Of a DNA stretch of 64,000 nucleotides, positions 1 to 8,587 are shown one piece after another. Position 1 is the first letter of the stretch; each line of letters starts with the position of its first letter. The position numbers were made by a program, and so were the translations under genes. The notes beneath the pieces were generated by a model. That model was not told where the DNA came from. It saw only the letters and a program-made list of their open reading frames with translations, and made no database searches. Origin of the DNA: UBA4615 sp046046245 (GTDB lineage: Bacteria; Pseudomonadota; Gammaproteobacteria; Burkholderiales; Burkholderiaceae_E); the NCBI GenBank assembly GCA_046046245.1, contig JBJOKE010000083.1:9253-73252 (forward strand), given 5' to 3'.

Positions 1-440
1 GCTGCCTGTGCGAACCAGGCGTCGAGGTACGCCAACGCGGTCTGCAGGCGCGTCTCGGCCTCGACGCTTCGAGCCTGGACCGATTCGCGCTCGACGTTCG
101 CGAGCGCAGCGGCCTCCCGCGCGGCACGCTTGTCCCGCGACAGCCACTCCTGGCTGACCCCGACACGCTTCATCGTCATGAAGTCGACCGAAGGGTTGAA
201 GCGGTCGGGCCCGGTGACTGGCAGGTTGTCGACGCCTGCACGAAGCATCGGGTCGGGCAGTTGTCCCGCAGTACGGGCGGACTCGGTTGCGCTCAACGCG
301 CCCGCGCGGGCTGCGGCGGCGGATTCAGACCGCTTGACCGCGAGTTCCAGAGCGTGAGCAAGGGTTAGCGACTGGGCGGCGGCCAGGAGGGGCAGGAGGG
401 CGGCAACCAGAACGGTCGCACGCACAGCAAGTATGAACAT
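1..440 (-). CDS. TolC-family outer-membrane efflux protein, N-terminal part (cut by window edge)
   Basis: Only the first ~146 residues are present; the frame runs off the left edge of the window. The protein begins MFILAVRATVLVAALLP, a typical signal peptide, followed by SLTLAHALELAVKRSESAAA, the amphipathic helix that opens mature TolC/CzcC-type proteins, then a GQLPDPMLRAGVDNLP segment common in heavy-metal efflux outer-membrane factors. By family it would form the outer-membrane channel of a tripartite RND pump. It lies 67 bp downstream of a small Cys/His/Met-containing exported protein in the same direction, so a second metal-efflux operon (Cus- or Czc-like) probably continues to the left. 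Family assignment is firm; the metal is unknown. Confidence 0.85.
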   Translation of the reverse strand, partial: MFILAVRATVLVAALLPLLAAAQSLTLAHALELAVKRSESAAAARAGALSATESARTAGQLPDPMLRAGVDNLPVTGPDRFNPSVDFMTMKRVGVSQEWLSRDKRAAREAAALANVERESVQARSVEAETRLQTALAYLDAWFAQA

Positions 441-507
441 AGACACTCCGCAGACGAACGGAAGACAGCCGAGCGCGGATGCGCTCGCGTCGTTCAATCA
501 GCGGAGG

Positions 508-903
508 TCAGACTCGCAGCCTGCGGGTCGAGAGAAACACCGACGTCGGTGGAGGCCACGGTCGCAAGAGCGGCGCCGTGGCAGACGGATGGCTACCGGG
601 CTCGGACACGAGCGTCGGCAAGACAATCAGTTGAATGACCGCGGGAAGCGTCAAAGGGGGAAAACCCGACGCTTCCAGCGACTCTGGGCTGCCCATGACG
701 TGCTGGTGGCACATCGCCGGCTGGGCTTCATCCATACCGTGGCAGGGTTCCCCTGCGGCCATGCGTTCGAGCATGGCCTGCATCGCGGCTTCAGCCGGTG
801 CCTCCACCGGGCACACGTAGGTCGCCATCGCCCACTGCGAGACAAGCAGTGAAGCCACCAGAGCCAGGGTGGTCGTCAGGCGACGAAAGCGGCGACGGAA
901 CAT
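508..903 (-). CDS. Small exported Cys/His/Met-containing protein of metal-resistance operon
   Basis: A 131-residue protein with an N-terminal signal sequence (MFRRRFRRLTTTLALVASLL, cleavage likely after AMA). The mature part carries possible soft-metal ligands, including EPCHGMDEAQPAMCHQHVMG around residues 52-71. The C-terminal third is Pro/Ser/Arg rich and looks unstructured. I do not recognise a named family, but its layout (short exported protein, N-terminal Cys near the cleavage site, central CH/MCHQH motif) resembles CzcI-type small periplasmic proteins placed ahead of efflux genes. It lies upstream of the TolC-type gene at 440 and downstream of cadA. A periplasmic metal-sensing or buffering role is inference. 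Confidence 0.6.
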   Translation of the reverse strand: MFRRRFRRLTTTLALVASLLVSQWAMATYVCPVEAPAEAAMQAMLERMAAGEPCHGMDEAQPAMCHQHVMGSPESLEASGFPPLTLPAVIQLIVLPTLVSEPGSHPSATAPLLRPWPPPTSVFLSTRRLRV

Positions 904-1016
904 GACCTCGTCGAGTCTACCGGAACCGGTCGAGGAAGCCCCATTTCCTACGCTGCTCGACGCACACCTGTCAAGTCGAGCGGCCCGGATGTACCTCGAT
1001 TGGCCGCTTCAAGGCG

Positions 1017-3221
1017 CTACGCGGCGCTGGCTGCAGACTCGCGGAGCGGCGCCGGCGCGCCGGACCTGAGCAGGCGCATGCCATTGAAGACCACCAACAG
1101 GCTCACACCCATGTCGGCGAAAATCGCCATCCACAGGGTCGCGTGCCCAGACATCGTCAGTCCGAGAAACACCACCTTGATGCCGATGGCAAGGGCGATG
1201 TTCTGCCACAGGACGGAGCGTGTCGCACGCGAGAGCCGGATGAACTCGGCCAGCTTACGCGGGTCGTCATCCATCAGCGCGACGTCCGCGGTTTCGATGG
1301 CCGTATCCGTTCCAGCCGCAGCCATCGCGAAGCCGATGTCAGCCTTGGCAAGCGCAGGTGCATCGTTGATACCGTCGCCGACCATGCCGACACGTCCGCC
1401 TGCGGCCTGCAGCTGCGAGACGACGGCAAGCTTGTCCTCGGGCAAGAGCTCCGCGCGCACGTCGTCGATGCCGACCTTGCTTGCGATAGCAGCGGCCGTA
1501 TGCCGGTTGTCGCCGGTGAGCATCATCGGTCTGACGCCCAGCGCCTTGAGCTCGCTCACCGCCTCGGCACTTTCGGGCCGCACCGTATCCGCCACCGCGA
1601 ACAACGCGATGGGCCGCATCCCGACCATCAGCACGACCGCCGTGTGCCCGGTCTGTTCAAGCTCCTGCAGGCGCGCTTCGAGCGCAGGTGAGCAGGCGCC
1701 AGCTTCTTCCACCATGCGGTGGTTGCCTAGGCGCACGTCCACCCCGTCGATGCGCCCGGTCACGCCGCGCCCCTTGAGCGCACCGAATCCCTCGACTTCG
1801 GGAAGCGGACCGACTCCAGCCAGATGGGCCGCGATGGCACGCGAAACAGGGTGGTCGCTGCGGGCAGCGAGTGCTGCTGCCACGTTCAGCCAACTGGCGT
1901 CAGCGCTATCGAGCTGGACGACCTCGGTCACCGACGGGCGTCCCATGGTCAGCGTCCCCGTCTTGTCGAGCGCCATTGCCGTCAGGTTGTGCCCCCCTTC
2001 GAGGAACAGCCCCCCTTTGACCAGGATGCCGCGACGCGCAGCCGCGGTCAGCCCCGAGACGACCGTCACCGGCGTCGAGATGACCAGCGCGCATGGGCAC
2101 GCCACTACCAGCATCACCAGCGCCCGGTAGACCCAGTCGAGCCAGGCGCCGCCGGTGACCAGAGGCGGTACGAGCGCGACCGCCACGGCGAGCGCAACGA
2201 CGGCAGGCGTGTACACGGCCGAGAAGCGGTCCACGAAGCGCTGAGTGGGCGCCTGGGTGGCCTGCGCTTCCTGCACGGCACGCACGATGCGAGCAAGCGT
2301 CGAGCCGTCGGCGGTAGCCGTGGTTTCGTACTCGAACTCGCCGCCCTCGTTGATGCTGCCCGCAAAGACTGCGTCGCCCGATGCCTTCTCGGCGGGCACG
2401 CTCTCTCCGGTGATGGGCGCCTCGTTGAGCGTGGCGTGGCCGGAGGCGACCCGCCCGTCCAGCGGCACGCGCTCCCCAGGGCGCACCCTGACTCGTGCGC
2501 CGATGGCAACGGCCGCAGCTTGCTGCGTGGTCCATTGCCCAGCGACCAACACCGTTGCGGTCTCGGGCGCCATGGCCATCAGGCTCTCCACCGTACGCCG
2601 CGCCCGTGCGAGCGAGCGCGCTTCGATGGCCTCGGCGAGCGCGAACAGCACCATGACCATTGCCGCCTCGGGCCATTGACCGATGAGCACCGCCCCGGTG
2701 ACGGCGATGGACATCAGCGCATTGATATTGAGCGTGCGCTGGCGCACGGCGACCCAACCCTTGCGGTAGGTCGACAGTCCAGTCAGGCCGATGGCCGCGA
2801 GTGCAAGCACAAGCGCCGGCCATGCGGTATCGCCGACGGAGAGCGCGACGACCTCGGCTCCGAAGGCGGCCATGCCGCCCAAGATGAGGCGCGCGTTGTC
2901 CGCCAACCATCCGCGTCCAGGCTCGGGCGCCGAAGCACGTACCCGTTCGCCCGTAGGTTCGAGAACCTCGCCGGACATGTCGATGTCATCTAGCGCTGCG
3001 AGTAGCGCCGGACGTGCGCCGGACGCATGCTTCACCGTCAGAACACGCGCAAGCAGGTCGAAACGCACGTCCAGTACGGCGGGTTCCGAAGCCAGTCGCT
3101 TGCGAATGACGGCTTCTTCGGTCGGGCAGTCCATCTTGTCGATGCGCACCGCGGTCGACTCGGCGCGTTCATCAAGCGCCGCGGCCTCATCGCTTTCTCG
3201 GGGTGGGATGTTCATGTCCAT
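1017..3221 (-). CDS. cadA: Cd2+/Zn2+/Pb2+-exporting P1B-type ATPase
   Basis: P-type ATPase of about 734 residues that exports divalent soft metals from the cytoplasm. An N-terminal HMA-like domain carries a DCPTEE motif, in place of the CxxC motif of copper pumps. Then come eight predicted membrane helices with the CPC metal motif (about residues 375-377), the phosphorylated Asp in DKTGTLT (about 419), SDHPVSRAI and GDGINDAP. DCxxE plus CPC indicates the ZntA/CadA group. Start choice: an ATG exists at 3227, but the CadR-type -10 box is at 3228-3233, placing transcription start near 3221. Translation probably begins at the ATG at 3221 (leaderless) or 3215. A CadR-type operator directly upstream argues for Cd/Pb/Zn induction. 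Confidence 0.93.
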   Translation of the reverse strand: MDMNIPPRESDEAAALDERAESTAVRIDKMDCPTEEAVIRKRLASEPAVLDVRFDLLARVLTVKHASGARPALLAALDDIDMSGEVLEPTGERVRASAPEPGRGWLADNARLILGGMAAFGAEVVALSVGDTAWPALVLALAAIGLTGLSTYRKGWVAVRQRTLNINALMSIAVTGAVLIGQWPEAAMVMVLFALAEAIEARSLARARRTVESLMAMAPETATVLVAGQWTTQQAAAVAIGARVRVRPGERVPLDGRVASGHATLNEAPITGESVPAEKASGDAVFAGSINEGGEFEYETTATADGSTLARIVRAVQEAQATQAPTQRFVDRFSAVYTPAVVALAVAVALVPPLVTGGAWLDWVYRALVMLVVACPCALVISTPVTVVSGLTAAARRGILVKGGLFLEGGHNLTAMALDKTGTLTMGRPSVTEVVQLDSADASWLNVAAALAARSDHPVSRAIAAHLAGVGPLPEVEGFGALKGRGVTGRIDGVDVRLGNHRMVEEAGACSPALEARLQELEQTGHTAVVLMVGMRPIALFAVADTVRPESAEAVSELKALGVRPMMLTGDNRHTAAAIASKVGIDDVRAELLPEDKLAVVSQLQAAGGRVGMVGDGINDAPALAKADIGFAMAAAGTDTAIETADVALMDDDPRKLAEFIRLSRATRSVLWQNIALAIGIKVVFLGLTMSGHATLWMAIFADMGVSLLVVFNGMRLLRSGAPAPLRESAASAA

Positions 3222-3227
3222 GGGCAC

Positions 3228-3258
3228 AGTACAAACCCTGTAGCAACTACCGAGTCAA
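3228..3258 (-). promoter_or_regulatory. CadR-type MerR-family promoter/operator of cadA
   Basis: Read on the minus strand: -35 TTGACT (3253-3258), a 19-bp spacer CGGTAGTTGCTACAGGGTT (3234-3252) holding an imperfect dyad, and -10 TGTACT (3228-3233). A 19-bp spacer between -35 and -10 is the hallmark of promoters twisted open by metal-bound MerR-family activators. The core is almost the same as the one at 11348-11378 next to the CadR-type regulator gene, so the same regulator should control both. Confidence 0.85.
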
Positions 3259-3295
3259 GCGCCCTTGGAATCGGAGGGTACGGTTACGGTGCGAC

Positions 3296-3724
3296 TCACT
3301 TCAGCACGAACCTGACATTCGCCGGCTTGCGGCCGGGTAGCGTGACCGCTGCGGCTACCTTGGTCCCCGAGCCAAGCTTGAAGGACCCCTGCGACTCGAG
3401 CCGGTCATTGCCGACCGGGGCGAGAACGGCCTCGGCGCGTTCGGTTCCCGTCAGCAGCGTGAGCCGAGCCGAAGCGCCCTGCACTGGCAGCGGCTTGCCG
3501 TGGTCACGAACGTGCAACGTCAGTCGGTCGGGGCGCGCCACCAACTCGAAATCCAGGTCGTTCGCCTCCGCGACGACGCCGCCGTGTTTGGGCGAATGGT
3601 CGTGGCCTCCGGCGGCGTGAACGGTGCTCGTTGCGCACAGGAAGAGCACCGCGCTCAGCGCACCGGCTGCCACCGACACCGTAAGCAGCGAAGCGAAAGA
3701 GGCGGCGAGGAAGCGGGCGTTCAT
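3296..3724 (-). CDS. Periplasmic His-rich accessory protein of the Czc efflux operon
   Basis: A 142-residue exported protein, last gene of the czc operon, starting 31 bp after czcA ends. The ATG at 3724 follows a good Shine-Dalgarno (AGGAG, seen as ctcct on the plus strand) and starts a long signal peptide (MNARFLAASFASLLTVSV). Right after it comes the metal-ligand motif GGHDHSPKHGGVV, reminiscent of His-rich segments at the start of CzcB-type adaptor proteins. The rest is a small beta-rich domain without a name known to me. A periplasmic metal-binding or adaptor-modulating role is inferred only from motif and context. Confidence 0.75.
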   Translation of the reverse strand: MNARFLAASFASLLTVSVAAGALSAVLFLCATSTVHAAGGHDHSPKHGGVVAEANDLDFELVARPDRLTLHVRDHGKPLPVQGASARLTLLTGTERAEAVLAPVGNDRLESQGSFKLGSGTKVAAAVTLPGRKPANVRFVLK

Positions 3725-3755
3725 CAAAATCTCCTTGGGTTTGGTTGATTTCGGG

Positions 3756-6700
3756 TCAGTAGGCATCGGCACTACGGTCCTTGAGGAGCCGCTCTGAGGG
3801 CGTGCGGCCGAACAGCCAGAACATCGCCGGCGTGAGGAACGTGTCCAGAATCGTCGAGCTGATGAGACCGGAGAAGATGACCACGGCCACCGGGTGCAGG
3901 ATTTCGGTGCCAGGACGCTCGGCTTCGAAGAGCAGCGGCGCGAGCGCAAACGCAGTCACCAGTGCCGTCATCAGCACTGGGCTCAGCCGCTCGAGTGAGC
4001 CGCGAACAATCATCGCGCGGTCGAAGCGCTCGCCTTCCAGGCGCATCAGGTTCAGGTAGTGGCTGACCTTGAGGATGCCGTTGCGCACCGAGATGCCCGC
4101 CAGCGTGATGAACCCGATGAGTGCCGCCACCGACAGCGGCTGGCCGGACAGCCACAGCCCGAACACCGCGCCGACCAGTGCCAGCGGAATGTTTGCCATG
4201 ACCATCAGCGACAGCGTCGTCGACTTGTACCGGCTGTAGAGCACTACGAACATCAGCAGCGCCGATGCGATGGACAACAAACCCACCAGGCGAGAAGCTT
4301 CCTCCTGGGCCTCGAACTGCCCGCCGAGCGTGATGAAGTACCCCTCGGGCAGCTTCACCTGTGCGACGGCCTGCCGGATGTCCGCGACGACAGCCGACAA
4401 CGCACGGCCCTGGACGTTTGCGGACAGCACGATTCGACGCCTGCCGTCGTCCCGGCTCACCTGATTCGGCCCGTCGCTGTCTTCGATGCTTGCAACGCGA
4501 GACAGCGGCACGCGGCCATTGGGTGTCTCGATGAGAAGGCGCCCGAGCCCTTCAGGCGAGCGTGCGTTCTCCGGCAGCCTGACGAGCAGGGAGAAGCGTC
4601 GATTGCCTTCGACGACCTGAGCGACTCGCTCGCCTTCGACGAGGCTCTGCAGCGTGGTCAGAATCTGGGTGGTAGGCACACCCAACTGGGCAGCCGCGTC
4701 GTAGTCGACCCTGACCTTGACCTGAGGGGCAAGCACTTGCTTCTCGACCTCGAGGTCCACCAATCCACGAATCGGCGCGAGCCTGGCTCGAAGTGCTTCC
4801 GCTTCGCCCCGCAGGGTGTCCAGGTCGTCGCCGAAAATCTTGATGGCAATCTGCGAGCGCACCCCCGACAGCATGTGGTCGATTCGGTGGGAGATGGGCT
4901 GGCCGATGGCGATTGCCGCGGGTAGATTCACGAGCCGGGCGCGGATGTCCGCGCGTATCTCGTCCATCGAGCGGGTGAGCTTCTCCGCGGGGAGCAGACC
5001 CACGTCAAGCTCGCTCACGTGCACGCCTTCCGCGTGTTCGTCGAGCTCGGCCCGGCCGCTGCGCCGGCCGACGTGAGTCACCTCGGGAACCTTGCGAACG
5101 GCGACTTCGGCCTGCCGGGCGATGTCGGCGGACTCCGTGAGCGTCACCCCAGGGTTGAGTCGCAGGCCGACCAGCAACGTGCCTTCATTGAATGGCGGCA
5201 GAAACGTCGTCGGAAAGAACGGCACGGCTGCGGCCGCCAGTGCCACGGCAACGACCCCCGCTGCGAGTGCCACTTTGGGCCACGCAAGCGCTCGCTCGAG
5301 CAGACTTCGGTACCCGCGCTTGAGCATCCTGAGAAAGCGCGTGTCGCCGTGGCCGAGTGACTTCATTCCGGGCAGCAGCAGCGAAGCCAGCACGGGTGTC
5401 ACCGTCAGCGACACCAGCAGCGACGCGAGCGTCGAGACAATGAACGCGATACCGAGGGGCACGAAGAGCCGCCCCTCGATGCCTGGCAGTGCGAAGAGGG
5501 GCAAGAACACCAGAACGATGATGACGGTCGCGTACAGAATGGCCGAGCGAACCTCCATCGACGCGTTCTTTACGACTTCCAGCACATCGAAGCTGCTCTG
5601 CGGGTCCGCCTCCCTGGCCATGCGCAGGCGACGCATCACGTTCTCGACGTCGACCACCGCGTCGTCGACCAGCCCGCCGATGGCAATGGCCAGCCCGCCC
5701 AGGGTCATCGTGTTGATGGACAGTCCGAAATAGCGAAACACGAGTACGGTGATGAGGATGGACACGGGAATCGCGACCAAGGCGATGACTGTGGGTCGCA
5801 GCGTGCCGAGGAATACGAAGAGCACGAGCGCAACGAACACCGACGCACCAACGAGCTTGCCTTCCAGCGTGTCGATGGACGCCTCGATGAAACTCGCCTG
5901 GCGAAACGTGACGCGCGGTGCCTCCATGCCGGCTGGCAGCGACTTCTTCAAGTCCGCGAGGGCCCCTTCAATGGACTGCGTCAACGAGACGGTATCGGCC
6001 GTCGGCTGCTTCTGGATGCCGAGAATGACCGCCGGACGCCCCTCGAAGCCGGCGTCACCCCGACGAACCGCAGGCGCGAAATCGACCTCGGCAATCTGAC
6101 GCAATCGCACCGTCTGGCCGTTCCTCGCAGCGAGCGCCAGGTTGCGCAGGTCCTCAAGGCGCGACGTGCGACCTAGGTTGCGAATCAGGTACTCGCGTCC
6201 ATTGAGCTCGAGAAAGCCCCCCGACGTATTGGCCGAGAAGCCCCGCAGCGATGACTCGAGCTGCTGCATCGTGATGCCCAGCTCGCCCATCCGGACCGTG
6301 TTCGGTTGGACCTGGTATTGGCGGACCGCACCGCCGATGGGAATGACCTGAGCGACGCCCGGAATCGCCAGCATGCGCGGTCGGAGCACCCAATCCGCGT
6401 ACTCGCGCACCGCCATCGGATTCGTCTTGGAGGTGTCGATGGGCAGCGCGACCTGCAGGATTTCGCCCATGATGGAGGTGACCGGTCCCATCCGGGGCTG
6501 GACCGCTTCGGGCAGCACGTTCTCGAGCGTTGCGAGCCGCTCGGCGACGACCTGCCGCGCGCGGTAGATTTCTGTGCTCCAGCTGAAGCTCAGGTAGACG
6601 AACGACAGGCCAGCGCTCGACACGGAGCGGACGCTCTCGACGCCCGGCAGCCCGTTCAAGGCCGTCTCGAGCGGGAACGTGATGAGTTGCTCGACCTCCT

Positions 6701-6875
6701 CGGTAGCCATCCCACCGGCCTCGGTCATCACCGTCACCGTGGGTCGATTGAGGTCCGGAAAGACATCGACCGGGGTGCGCGTGAGCGTGAACGCGCCGTA
6801 CGCCATCAGGACCGTGCCGAGAATCAGCACCAGCAGGCGGTTTGCAAGACTCGATTCGAGAAGCCATCGAAACAT
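3756..6875 (-). CDS. czcA: Heavy-metal efflux RND transporter, CzcA/CusA family
   Basis: Inner-membrane proton-driven RND pump of 1039 residues, the usual length of the HME-RND family. The N-terminus MFRWLLESSLANRLLVLILG is the first membrane helix, followed by the porter motif TPVDVFPDL. The middle membrane block carries GGLVDDAVVDVENVMRRLR, the acidic TM4 motif used for proton relay and metal selection in divalent-cation pumps. CusA-type Cu/Ag pumps have fewer acids there, so Zn/Co/Cd/Ni is favoured over Cu/Ag. It lies directly after the adaptor gene (gap 12 bp) in the order czcI-czcC-x-czcB-czcA-x. The exact cation is not decided by sequence. Confidence 0.93.
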   Translation of the reverse strand: MFRWLLESSLANRLLVLILGTVLMAYGAFTLTRTPVDVFPDLNRPTVTVMTEAGGMATEEVEQLITFPLETALNGLPGVESVRSVSSAGLSFVYLSFSWSTEIYRARQVVAERLATLENVLPEAVQPRMGPVTSIMGEILQVALPIDTSKTNPMAVREYADWVLRPRMLAIPGVAQVIPIGGAVRQYQVQPNTVRMGELGITMQQLESSLRGFSANTSGGFLELNGREYLIRNLGRTSRLEDLRNLALAARNGQTVRLRQIAEVDFAPAVRRGDAGFEGRPAVILGIQKQPTADTVSLTQSIEGALADLKKSLPAGMEAPRVTFRQASFIEASIDTLEGKLVGASVFVALVLFVFLGTLRPTVIALVAIPVSILITVLVFRYFGLSINTMTLGGLAIAIGGLVDDAVVDVENVMRRLRMAREADPQSSFDVLEVVKNASMEVRSAILYATVIIVLVFLPLFALPGIEGRLFVPLGIAFIVSTLASLLVSLTVTPVLASLLLPGMKSLGHGDTRFLRMLKRGYRSLLERALAWPKVALAAGVVAVALAAAAVPFFPTTFLPPFNEGTLLVGLRLNPGVTLTESADIARQAEVAVRKVPEVTHVGRRSGRAELDEHAEGVHVSELDVGLLPAEKLTRSMDEIRADIRARLVNLPAAIAIGQPISHRIDHMLSGVRSQIAIKIFGDDLDTLRGEAEALRARLAPIRGLVDLEVEKQVLAPQVKVRVDYDAAAQLGVPTTQILTTLQSLVEGERVAQVVEGNRRFSLLVRLPENARSPEGLGRLLIETPNGRVPLSRVASIEDSDGPNQVSRDDGRRRIVLSANVQGRALSAVVADIRQAVAQVKLPEGYFITLGGQFEAQEEASRLVGLLSIASALLMFVVLYSRYKSTTLSLMVMANIPLALVGAVFGLWLSGQPLSVAALIGFITLAGISVRNGILKVSHYLNLMRLEGERFDRAMIVRGSLERLSPVLMTALVTAFALAPLLFEAERPGTEILHPVAVVIFSGLISSTILDTFLTPAMFWLFGRTPSERLLKDRSADAY

Positions 6876-6887
6876 CGTTTTGGCTCC

Positions 6888-8006
6888 TCAGCGCACCTGA
6901 TTCACGAGCGTGGCACCGCGCGTCACGACCCGGTCGCCTGGCTGCAGACCCCCGACGACGGCGACTCGTGTGCCGTCCAGTGGCTCGGTCGTCACCACCC
7001 GCGGCTCGAAGCGCTCGGTGCGCGCCTTGACCCAGACGATGGTCTGGTTGGACGGGTTTCTGACGAGCGATGCCGAGGGGAGCGGAATGCCCTCGAGGCG
7101 GGACTTCGACTGCAGAAAGACCCGCACTGGCTGTCCGACCGCGAGCTTTCGCAGCGCGCTTCCGTCCGCGGAGAAGCTCATCGGAAGGGCCTGTTCGCGC
7201 AATGTGCGCGCCGCACCGAGGAAGGTGAGCGGCAGCCTCCGGTCGCCGATGGCGAGGCTGGCGCCGCCGACGTCCGTGGCAAGCGCCGGGTCGTAGGCGA
7301 CCGCCTCGATGCGCAGGCGCGTTGGGTCGACAACCTCGAAGACGAGCTCGCGAGCGTCGACGAGCTGACCAGCGACCGCGTTGGCAGTGGCGATGACGCC
7401 CGAGACGGGGGCGATGAGCGATTCGCGGTTGTTCAACCCGGCGCCGAGCGCTGCGATGCGCTCGGTCAGACTTGCGACATCGGCTTCGGCCGCTTCGATG
7501 TCGCGTCGTGCGACCGTATCCTCGAGTTGGCGCAGTCGCGCGAGGCGGCGCACTGCGACGGACTTCGCACTGCGCAGGTCAGCCAACTGTGCGACTTGGT
7601 TCGAGCGTTCGATGGAGCCAGCGGTCGGCATCACGTATGCAAGCACTTCGCCTTTGCGCACGGACTGACCGATGCCTGGCAAGCCCTTCGGACCCGCCTC
7701 GAGTCGCCCGGGAATCGACGACTGGATGCGCCCGCCGGCGTTCGGGTCCATCACGACCCGACCGGTCAGTTCCGAAGTCCGCGGCAGTGCCTCTCGCTGG
7801 ACGCGCACCGTTCGGACATCGAGCTGCCTTTGTGCGGGCTTCGGCAGGAAGACGCTGCCGTCGGGCAGCCGCTTGGGGGCATTGCTCGGAGCCGCTGCCG
7901 CGGGTTCGTCATGGTCGTGTCCTGGGCCCGCAAACACTGGGGCAGATGCCAGCAGGCATCCGGCGAAAACGGCAAAGCCGCAGAAGGCCGTGAACAGGTG
8001 CTTCAT
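6888..8006 (-). CDS. czcB: RND efflux periplasmic adaptor subunit (membrane fusion protein)
   Basis: A 372-residue HlyD/CzcB-type adaptor linking the RND pump to the outer-membrane channel. The ATG at 8006, with an AGGAG ribosome site upstream, starts a signal peptide (MKHLFTAFCGFAVFAGC). It is followed by a His/Asp motif GPGHDHDEP, then beta-barrel and lipoyl-type halves (GRVVMDPNAGGRIQSSIPGR; APVSGVIATANAVAGQLVD) around a coiled-coil hairpin of about residues 150-220. It overlaps the preceding gene by 4 bp (stop/start), implying translational coupling, and is followed by czcA. The clear barrel-sandwich halves make the family call firm. Confidence 0.92.
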   Translation of the reverse strand: MKHLFTAFCGFAVFAGCLLASAPVFAGPGHDHDEPAAAAPSNAPKRLPDGSVFLPKPAQRQLDVRTVRVQREALPRTSELTGRVVMDPNAGGRIQSSIPGRLEAGPKGLPGIGQSVRKGEVLAYVMPTAGSIERSNQVAQLADLRSAKSVAVRRLARLRQLEDTVARRDIEAAEADVASLTERIAALGAGLNNRESLIAPVSGVIATANAVAGQLVDARELVFEVVDPTRLRIEAVAYDPALATDVGGASLAIGDRRLPLTFLGAARTLREQALPMSFSADGSALRKLAVGQPVRVFLQSKSRLEGIPLPSASLVRNPSNQTIVWVKARTERFEPRVVTTEPLDGTRVAVVGGLQPGDRVVTRGATLVNQVR

Positions 8007-8587
8007 CGCGCCGCTCCTTCGCTGCGGGCGATGGCGCGGCGGCGAGCGGCCCACCCCAACGTTCCAAGCAAGGCGAGCGCAAGGACGCCGATTCCCGTGA
8101 ACGACGCGATGCGTCCGGCACTCCAGGGGACCGATGCCTCGTCCGCGTGTTCGTCCTCATGAATGTCGAGTTCGCCGGCGAGCAGGTCGGACTCGCCTGC
8201 GACGACCACAATTGCAGTCACTGGCGTGACACCGGGTGCCGGTGCGGCCGGCAGCTCGGCTTCGAAGATTCCCGAGCCCTTGTCCGTGAGCTCGAGTCGG
8301 GTGCCGCCCAGCTCGAGTTCCAGCTTCGCGTCGCGGACCGGAGCGTTGTCATCGGCGCGGTCGAGATACAGCGTCAGCCGCTTACCGTCGAGGATGCCCA
8401 CCAGTTCGAAAGCATCGGACACCGCTTCGAATCGGGGCGATGCCGCCGTGGCTGCCATTCGTGGCGCATCACCGTGGTCATGCCCGGGCCCTGCCGTCAC
8501 CGAGCAAGCCATCGTCGCGGCGAGCAGGGTGGCGGCCACTCGCGCGGTGAATCCAAGAATTCGCATGTCGATTGTTCCCGGTGTCAT
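8003..8587 (-). CDS. Exported membrane-anchored protein of the czc operon
   Basis: A 194-residue protein between czcC and czcB. It has an N-terminal signal sequence, the His motif GPGHDHGDAP right after it (same motif type as in the adaptor), a central beta-rich domain (residues 45-130), a second acidic/His patch HEDEHADE, and a C-terminal helix GIGVLALALLGTLGW followed by positive residues, so it is probably anchored in the inner membrane with the domain in the periplasm. The ATG at 8587 overlaps the czcC stop (ATGA); a second ATG at 8566 is possible. I know no named function. Metal hand-over to the adaptor is plausible inference. Confidence 0.75.
   Translation of the reverse strand: MTPGTIDMRILGFTARVAATLLAATMACSVTAGPGHDHGDAPRMAATAASPRFEAVSDAFELVGILDGKRLTLYLDRADDNAPVRDAKLELELGGTRLELTDKGSGIFEAELPAAPAPGVTPVTAIVVVAGESDLLAGELDIHEDEHADEASVPWSAGRIASFTGIGVLALALLGTLGWAARRRAIARSEGAAR

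Noticed and set aside
1000..3243. Plus-strand open frames over cadA, such as the ones of about 376 and 389 codons.
   Set aside because: Ser/Thr/Arg or Arg/His-rich shadows of the ATPase with no ribosome site or family signature.
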